From NCBI GenBank assembly GCA_002502625.1, contig DAPV01000050.1:1-9987 (forward strand): a DNA stretch of 9,987 nt, written 5' to 3'. Position 1 is the first letter of the stretch, and each line of letters opens with the position of its first letter. Shown here in pieces: positions 5,520 to 9,987 of the stretch. A program made the position numbers and the translations under genes. The notes beneath the pieces were generated by a model. It made no database searches, was not told where the DNA came from, and saw nothing but the letters and a program-made list of their open reading frames with translations. Source of the stretch: Euryarchaeota archaeon UBA125. GTDB taxonomy: Archaea > Thermoplasmatota > Poseidoniia > Poseidoniales > Thalassarchaeaceae.

Positions 5520-6815
5520 ATGGTGGATGATTCGGAAATAGCCCAGATCATTCTCCCACCGCATGCAATTGTAAAGGGTGGGAACGATATAATCTACGCG
5601 TGGTTAGCTCGTTATCAAGCCGCGAAGTCACTAGGAGAAGATGTAGTAAATGGTACAATCGGGGCATTATTAGACGACGAAGGTGAATTAATTCTTAATT
5701 CCGTAGTTGGCCAAGTGCTCAATGACCTCCCTGATTTAGACAAAGGAGCCTATTCTCCACTTCCTGGACTTCCCGAATTCCGAGAGACATGCCAAAGACT
5801 CGCAATTGGTCCCAAATTGCAACAATTACGAGACTTTGGTATGAAAACTGAGGCAGTTGCATCTCCAGGTGGATGTGGTGCACTATACTTGAGTGCTAGA
5901 AATCTACTTTCTACATCTGAATCTATACTGGTTCGTAGTACATACTGGGGACCATACAAAACAATTGCAGAAGAATGTGGTCTTGGATTAGTTGATTGGC
6001 CACTGGTTTCTCAAAATTCAGATAGTAATTCAGCAGTCGATCAAAATATTCTTACGAATCGAATACAGAGCCTTATTTCTACGCAAGGTAGAATTCTTGC
6101 GTGGTTAAATGACCCTGCCCACAACCCTACCGGAATGAGTTTGAATGCTAAAGAAAGGAAAGAGGTACTTGCCTGTTTTATTGAGGCTGCTAAAAACAAC
6201 CCTGATTCCGGGGTCACACTGTTGTTGGATACGGCATATGCACTCTATGCAAATGAACCTCATGGATGGACTGATACCATTATTGAATCAATCGAAGATT
6301 GGCCATCTAACCTTCTTCTGTGTTGGGCTTTTTCGGCATCTAAAAGTCATACTATCTATGGATTAAGATGTGGTGCATTGATTATGGCTCATCCGAATAA
6401 AGAATTTCTGGACAGAATGGTTCCAATGCTAGTTCATACGGGTAGAGGGACATGGTCAGGTTCACCTAGAATGCCACAAGCCATGGTGTCAAGAATTCAC
6501 AATTCAAGTGAATTAGAATCCTCGTGGGATGCCGTAAGAGCAGGACTTTCTGAAATGTTAATTCAAAGAAGAAAATTGCTTTTAGAAGCAGGTAAAGGAC
6601 TACCATTTGACCCCAGTCATGACGGATATTTCGCACATATTTCAGACCCAAATCCTGTAGAATTATGCGAAGAAATCGCAGCAAGAGGAGTATACGTGGT
6701 ACCTTTATCAAAAGGCGTTCGAATCGGAGTTTGTTCTCTACCTACAGACAAAGCAGCTCGTGCTGGAGAAGCCATAGCAGAAGCATGGAGAAGCTTAGGT
6801 CGATCGGAGGACTAA
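5520..6815 (+). CDS. PLP-dependent class I aminotransferase (aspartate/aromatic type)
   Basis: This 431-residue fold-type I enzyme should transfer an amino group between an amino acid and a 2-oxo acid using pyridoxal phosphate. The N-terminal VNGTIGALLDDEGEL (about 44-58) resembles the start of the aspartate/tyrosine aminotransferase branch. GGCGAL (117-122) binds the PLP phosphate, and Y142-W143 follow. N202 lies in DPAHNPTGMS, D237 in LLLDTAYALY pairs with the pyridine nitrogen, and K275 in SASKSHTIYGLRCG is the Schiff-base lysine, with R283 nearby. R401 in GVRIGVCSLP is the likely substrate-carboxylate arginine. All catalytic residues are present; substrate preference (aspartate, tyrosine or phenylalanine) is not decidable. 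The frame opens at GTG 5448, directly beside the tRNA, but residues conserved in the family begin only after ATG 5520, and TATA-like CATATTCA (5488-5495) lies about 28 bp before it, fitting a leaderless start. The next gene begins 2 bp after the stop. Confidence 0.87.
   Translation: MVDDSEIAQIILPPHAIVKGGNDIIYAWLARYQAAKSLGEDVVNGTIGALLDDEGELILNSVVGQVLNDLPDLDKGAYSPLPGLPEFRETCQRLAIGPKLQQLRDFGMKTEAVASPGGCGALYLSARNLLSTSESILVRSTYWGPYKTIAEECGLGLVDWPLVSQNSDSNSAVDQNILTNRIQSLISTQGRILAWLNDPAHNPTGMSLNAKERKEVLACFIEAAKNNPDSGVTLLLDTAYALYANEPHGWTDTIIESIEDWPSNLLLCWAFSASKSHTIYGLRCGALIMAHPNKEFLDRMVPMLVHTGRGTWSGSPRMPQAMVSRIHNSSELESSWDAVRAGLSEMLIQRRKLLLEAGKGLPFDPSHDGYFAHISDPNPVELCEEIAARGVYVVPLSKGVRIGVCSLPTDKAARAGEAIAEAWRSLGRSED
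6806..6810 (+). promoter_or_regulatory. Shine-Dalgarno sequence deciding the GTG start at 6818
   Basis: GGAGG is a perfect match to the anti-Shine-Dalgarno end of 16S rRNA and lies 7 bases before GTG 6818. It sits inside the last codons of the aminotransferase gene. Among the starts visible in this window it is the only strong one, which fits an internal operon gene translated from a polycistronic mRNA. Confidence 0.7.
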
Positions 6816-6817
6816 TT

Positions 6818-7204
6818 GTGGTCCAGTTCGCAAAAACAAATTTCCTTCTAAGTGGATGGATTTGTATTGTTTTAGGTGCATCTATTTCTATTGCAGTTCC
6901 AGATGCAATAGGACTGACTGTCTCATTCCCTCTAGGCATAGCAGGTATTATTTTGCTAATTAGTGGAATAAGAAAAAATCCTGAAGAACGTGTAAATATG
7001 GATGAGATGCGGTCTTGGCAACCTGAAGAAGGACCTATGAGAGAAGCTGGTAGAGTAATGTACAGAGTAGATACACTTCTTGATCCTCCTATAAAAACCA
7101 CAATAAAATGTGGTTCTTGTGGAAAGGTCGATTGGGTAGATGGAGGAAAACCAAAAAGCTGGAAATGCCCACATTGTGGAATTCAACTTTGGGAAGAAGA
7201 ATAA
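6818..7204 (+). CDS. Two-helix membrane protein with C-terminal zinc ribbon, unknown function
   Basis: I do not recognise a family. The 128-residue product has two hydrophobic helices (about 8-28 and 33-51) separated by a very short PDAIG turn, so both ends should be on the same side of the membrane. After a charged linker (about 52-90) comes a zinc ribbon: C98 and C101 in KCGSCGK, then C117 and C120 in KCPHCGIQLW. This is the C-x2-C, 15-residue spacer, C-x2-C pattern of rubredoxin-like or DUF-type ribbons. The ribbon is predicted to be cytoplasmic and might bind a partner protein or nucleic acid. The start at GTG 6818 is chosen because GGAGG lies 7 bases upstream. The frame is open further upstream to 6665, but only as a basic, Ser/Arg-rich shadow of the aminotransferase gene. 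It starts 2 bp after the aminotransferase stop and ends 44 bp before pheS, so the three are likely co-transcribed. Confidence 0.75.
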   Translation: MVQFAKTNFLLSGWICIVLGASISIAVPDAIGLTVSFPLGIAGIILLISGIRKNPEERVNMDEMRSWQPEEGPMREAGRVMYRVDTLLDPPIKTTIKCGSCGKVDWVDGGKPKSWKCPHCGIQLWEEE

Positions 7205-7248
7205 ATTCAAGCGAAGGCGTCAAGAGATATACGATTGTCCCAGTAACA

Positions 7249-8745
7249 ATGGCAGACCTTGGGAACAACGAGCGGCGCATGCTCAAAGTGATGTTAGAAG
7301 AACCTGATTCTGCTTGGACATTAGACGATTTATTGAATTCTTGCGGATGGAATGATCAAGCACATGTAGCAGGAGCAGGATTAGGATTAGAAGAAATGGG
7401 ATTTTTGGAGATAGAAGAAATACCATCTAGATTTATATCGCTAGGCCCTGAAGGAATTAGAGCATCTGAAAATGGATTATTAGAATCCAGACTACTTAAT
7501 TGGTTACTGGAAAGAGAATCCTCTGCTAGAACAATGGCAGCATTAAGTTCAGATTTTGAAAAATCAGAATCAGGTCCAGGTATAGGATTATTGAAAAAAA
7601 TGGGTATTGAAATAAACAAGGGAACACTAATTATTCCTGACGATATTAACTCTATTCAAACAATCATCAATGAAAGACAGTCATTCATTTCGACATTGGA
7701 TAATGAAGGGGTAGATTCTGAAAATCTTGATCGAGAAATGATTTCATCATTCAAGGTTCGAAAGGGAATTATCGAAATCACAGAGAGTGTTTCTCGAACA
7801 TGGACACTAACTCAAAAGGGTAAAAATTCAGATATCTCTACTCTAGATGAAACCCAATTAATTGTAGATCTTACTCCTGAAATGTTACAGACAGATGAAT
7901 GGAAAAATGCTGAATTCAAACGTTATGATGTAAATCTCCCTGCACCCACGCCTTCAGGAGGAAGACCACATCCAATGCAATCACTAATCCAAAGAATTAG
8001 AGCAATTTTCCTAGAAATGGGGTTCTCTGAAATAGAAGGTGATTTCGTAAGAACTGCTGGATGGAATATGGATTCTCTATTTATTCCACAAACTCATCCT
8101 GCAAGAGCTATGCAAGATACATTCTATTTGGACAACCCTCAAAGTATTCCGATAGAAGAAAAGTGGCTCAATCTATGGGCAGATGTTCACGAAAATGGAG
8201 GAGACACGGGAAGTACAGGATGGGGAGGAAAGTTTGATCAGGACGAAGCCCGCAAAGGACTTCTGAGAACCCATACAACTGTCAATACCGTTCATCACTT
8301 AGCAGAAAACCCAAATGAACCATGTAGAGTATTTGGAATCGGACGTGTATTTCGACAAGAGGCAATCGACAAATCACACCTTCCTGAATTTCACCAAATC
8401 GAAGGAATTATTCACGAGCCAGAGGCAAGTCTTCCAATGCTAGTAACTACATTGAAAACCTTCTATGCAAAAATGGGATATCCTGATGTTCGAGTACGTC
8501 CAGCATATTTCCCATATACTGAACCATCACTAGAAATTGAAGTAAAATGGAGAGGTATGTGGTTAGAACTTGGGGGAGCAGGAATTTTTAGACCAGAGGT
8601 AACTGAACCTCTTGGAACTGAATGGCCTGTATGTGCTTGGGGGATGGGACTTGAACGATTGGCAATGTTAGTTTTAGGAATGGATGACATTAGAGAACTA
8701 TATCTCCCAGATCTACAAAAATTACGTTCGATGCCGATAATATGA
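7249..8745 (+). CDS. pheS: Phenylalanyl-tRNA synthetase alpha subunit (archaeal/eukaryotic type)
   Basis: PheS is the catalytic subunit of the (alpha-beta)2 enzyme that charges tRNA-Phe with phenylalanine in the cytoplasm. Residues 1-190 form the winged-helix-like N-terminal region typical of archaeal and eukaryotic PheS (LGNNERRMLKVMLEEPDSAW onward), which bacterial PheS lacks. The class II core follows: THPARAMQDTF (282-292), RTHTTVNTVHHL (about 340-351), motif 2 with VFGIGRVFRQE (361-371; R369, E371), the LPEFHQIEG strand (378-386), FPYTEPSLEIEV near 420-432, and motif 3 GMGLERLAM (465-473) with R470. At 498 residues it has normal archaeal length. The frame is open back to 7108, but that part is a shadow of the zinc-ribbon gene, and ATG 7249 aligns with the family's start. 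No Shine-Dalgarno sequence precedes it; GATATAC (7226-7232) and AATAAATT (7200-7207) are weak TATA candidates. The beta subunit gene pheT does not follow; the next gene encodes a membrane protein. Confidence 0.95.
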   Translation: MADLGNNERRMLKVMLEEPDSAWTLDDLLNSCGWNDQAHVAGAGLGLEEMGFLEIEEIPSRFISLGPEGIRASENGLLESRLLNWLLERESSARTMAALSSDFEKSESGPGIGLLKKMGIEINKGTLIIPDDINSIQTIINERQSFISTLDNEGVDSENLDREMISSFKVRKGIIEITESVSRTWTLTQKGKNSDISTLDETQLIVDLTPEMLQTDEWKNAEFKRYDVNLPAPTPSGGRPHPMQSLIQRIRAIFLEMGFSEIEGDFVRTAGWNMDSLFIPQTHPARAMQDTFYLDNPQSIPIEEKWLNLWADVHENGGDTGSTGWGGKFDQDEARKGLLRTHTTVNTVHHLAENPNEPCRVFGIGRVFRQEAIDKSHLPEFHQIEGIIHEPEASLPMLVTTLKTFYAKMGYPDVRVRPAYFPYTEPSLEIEVKWRGMWLELGGAGIFRPEVTEPLGTEWPVCAWGMGLERLAMLVLGMDDIRELYLPDLQKLRSMPII

Positions 8746-8785
8746 TTCAGAATAGTAGCCTAATGCTGAACTATAACGAAGCCTT

Positions 8786-8803
8786 CATGACATGAACGTC
8801 ATG
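8786..8803. promoter_or_regulatory. Candidate operator: inverted repeat CATGAC-N6-GTCATG
   Basis: A perfect 6-bp inverted repeat with a 6-base spacer lies in the 68-bp gap between pheS and the four-helix membrane protein gene. A TATA-like ACTATAAC (8770-8777) just upstream would place a transcription start near 8800, inside the repeat. A dimeric repressor bound here would block initiation. Function is inferred from position and symmetry only. Confidence 0.3.
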
Positions 8804-8813
8804 GACATCATCC

Positions 8814-9347
8814 GTGAACAAGCAAGTTGACCCCGACATTGTTACTGTTCAAGAGGTTCGAGATATATTCTCAGATAGACGCTGGACTATAATGGGTGCA
8901 TTATTGGGGACATGTACGGCTATTCTATTGGTTCATAGTCTTGAAGCAAACCAAGTCTATTCTTTTCAAAGAGAATTGGGGTTAGGCATTGTAGCATCGA
9001 CGATGCCTTTCCAAATTGTATACTGTGCACTACATTTGTTTGCTAGAGAAAATGAAGAAAAGCTATTGAAAATAGATTTACAGAGGATAGGAAACCTATC
9101 AGTTGTTTGTCAAATTATTGCATATGGATCAATGATTGGAATTCTAATTATGTGGTACGGAATATCTAGTTTTGTAGGACCCCTTCTAGTTGCATCCTCA
9201 ATAGTTGCATTCCTTACAGTCCGATTTGTACTGTATTCTTCTACAATTAATTCAGAGAATGATTCTGAATTAAATAAATCGAGATCTAATGATGAGCGTG
9301 TGCAGAATGATCGTCATTATCCTGATTCTAACCATAGACCATGGTGA
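8814..9347 (+). CDS. Four-helix integral membrane protein, unknown function
   Basis: I do not recognise a family. The 177-residue protein has four predicted membrane helices at about 25-43, 54-76, 94-117 and 119-142. The N-terminus is short and polar, and the C-terminal tail of about 35 residues is rich in Ser, Asn, Asp and Arg and probably disordered. The second helix ends in LFARENEEKLLK, a charged loop on the predicted inner side. No catalytic or metal-binding motif is clear. The start is GTG 8814, the first start codon after an in-frame stop at 8793; the next ATG (8892) would cut into the first helix. No Shine-Dalgarno sequence is present. The last 20 bp overlap the end of the Sco-family gene on the other strand. 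The tail codons contain a perfect 10-bp inverted repeat (9247-9273). Confidence 0.7.
   Translation: MNKQVDPDIVTVQEVRDIFSDRRWTIMGALLGTCTAILLVHSLEANQVYSFQRELGLGIVASTMPFQIVYCALHLFARENEEKLLKIDLQRIGNLSVVCQIIAYGSMIGILIMWYGISSFVGPLLVASSIVAFLTVRFVLYSSTINSENDSELNKSRSNDERVQNDRHYPDSNHRPW
9247..9273. repeat. Perfect 10-bp inverted repeat near convergent gene ends
   Basis: TTAATTCAGA (9247-9256) and its exact reverse complement TCTGAATTAA (9264-9273) flank the 7-base spacer GAATGAT. It lies within the tail codons of the four-helix membrane protein gene, about 55 bp beyond the stop of the Sco-family gene. It could form an AT-rich RNA hairpin from either strand; chance occurrence in AT-rich DNA is possible. 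Confidence 0.5.
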
Positions 9348-9987
9348 CCAAATCTTCTAGGAATAAATCCGAATCCCAATCCCATCCTGACCAAGCTACC
9401 TTTTTATTTCCATCTTGATCAAGAATAAAGGTAACAGTGGAATGTCCTACATTATAATCGGTACCAGATTCAACTGTTTCATTTTGACCAGAATCATCGG
9501 AGTGATTACTATGATCTGAATGGCCGTCATGTCCATCATCCGTTTCATTCGTAGACTCGTTACCATCATCATGAGAACCATGATCATGACTAGAATGATT
9601 TGCATAGACGTGGTCATTATCTACAACAACATTCCAATCATCCCATACTTGAACTAAATCATCAGGATTTGATGAAGTTAGATGAGGCCAATCAAAGGCA
9701 TTTTCATCAGTATATTCTTTGAGATTTTCAACAGTGTCTCTTGCAGGGTCGATGGTAATTGAAAGGAATTGAACATCATTTTCAATTCCATGATCTGGTA
9801 GCTTATAGTCAACATAATTCAGAGTGTGCTCAATTGCTGGACAAACATCTGGACAACTAGTAAAAATAAATGCTACAACTACTACCTTTCCTCGATAATC
9901 TGAAAGACTGACGACATTACCCTCTTCATCTATCAAATTAAAGTCTGGAACAGGTTCTGGGTTTCGATATTCTTTGCCATTAAATTT
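9328..9987 (-). CDS. Sco1/SenC/PrrC-family copper chaperone with His-rich insertion (5' truncated by window edge)
   Basis: Sco proteins are membrane-anchored thioredoxin-fold proteins outside the cytoplasmic membrane that deliver copper to, or reduce, the CuA site of haem-copper oxidases. The frame is open to the right edge, so the N-terminus and any signal anchor lie outside; 219 residues are visible. Visible first is NPEPVPDFNLIDEEGNVVSL, the usual Sco entry strand. GKVVVVAFIFTSCPDVCP follows with the copper-binding pair C45 and C49 (visible numbering), then LSITIDPARDT, and the third copper ligand H182 in YNVGHSTVTFILDQDG. Between the last two core elements sits an insertion (about visible residues 126-170, nucleotides 9475-9612) with nine histidines, many Asp and Ser, and five N-x-S/T sequons. 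All three metal ligands are present, so it should be functional. The 3' end overlaps the four-helix membrane protein gene by 20 bp. The first internal start codon (TTG 9936) is not the true start. Confidence 0.88.
   Translation of the reverse strand, partial: KFNGKEYRNPEPVPDFNLIDEEGNVVSLSDYRGKVVVVAFIFTSCPDVCPAIEHTLNYVDYKLPDHGIENDVQFLSITIDPARDTVENLKEYTDENAFDWPHLTSSNPDDLVQVWDDWNVVVDNDHVYANHSSHDHGSHDDGNESTNETDDGHDGHSDHSNHSDDSGQNETVESGTDYNVGHSTVTFILDQDGNKKVAWSGWDWDSDLFLEDLVTMVYG

Noticed and set aside
6665..6817. 51-residue extension of the zinc-ribbon membrane protein
   Set aside because: It is a basic, Ser/Arg-rich shadow of aminotransferase codons; GGAGG plus GTG 6818 is a better start.
7108..7248. 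47-residue extension of PheS
   Set aside because: It lies in the shadow frame of the zinc-ribbon gene; archaeal PheS begins at the ATG at 7249.
8801..8830. Nine-codon mini-ORF (MDIIREQAS) overlapping the GTG start of the four-helix protein
   Set aside because: Its ATG sits close to the predicted transcription start, but a frame this short arises easily by chance and nothing else supports a leader peptide.

Overview
The window most likely comes from a marine planktonic euryarchaeon of the Marine Group II (Poseidoniales) or a close relative. The evidence is an archaeal/eukaryotic-type PheS with N-terminal winged-helix repeats, a low-GC and very compact layout, start codons mostly without Shine-Dalgarno sequences but with TATA-like boxes at about the leaderless distance, acidic secreted proteins rich in N-glycosylation sequons, and a set of bacterial-looking metabolic genes (ThyA, DHFR, FolD, PlsC-type acyltransferase) in an archaeal setting. 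The assignment to a clade is inference; no rRNA is present.

Layout, left to right. Positions 1-213 (+) hold the C-terminal end of a saccharopine-dehydrogenase-family enzyme. It abuts 214-1386 (-), a secreted, membrane-anchored protein of unknown function. A 24-bp divergent gap leads into a + strand run: a PlsC-type acyltransferase (1411-2238), thymidylate synthase thyA (2289-3083) and dihydrofolate reductase folA (3135-3650). A cysteine-dioxygenase-like gene lies opposite (4173-3652, -). It is divergent from a tiny 63-residue protein with 14 cysteines (4264-4455, +), which has a well-placed TATA box. On the minus strand follow tRNA-Thr(UGU) (5445-5371) and folD (5329-4457). The next + strand group is a class I aminotransferase (5520-6815), a two-helix membrane protein with a C-terminal zinc ribbon (6818-7204) and pheS (7249-8745). 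A four-helix membrane protein (8814-9347, +) overlaps the end of a Sco1/SenC-family copper chaperone (9328 to the window end, -, 5' truncated) that carries a His-rich, sequon-rich insertion.

How the genes work together. FolD makes and interconverts methylene-tetrahydrofolate, ThyA uses it to make dTMP and releases dihydrofolate, and DHFR regenerates tetrahydrofolate; all three lie within about 3 kb. The Sco protein and the thiol dioxygenase imply an aerobic cell with a copper-dependent oxidase. No stretch of 300 bases or more lacks a gene: the longest gap is the 90 bp between the dioxygenase gene and the Cys-rich gene (4174-4263). All four tail-to-tail gene pairs abut within 1 bp or overlap. 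I saw no insertion sequence, CRISPR array, prophage gene or defence system. The least explained items are the Cys-rich microprotein, the His-rich Sco insertion, the dioxygenase's Cys-Tyr pair, and three membrane or secreted proteins of unknown function.
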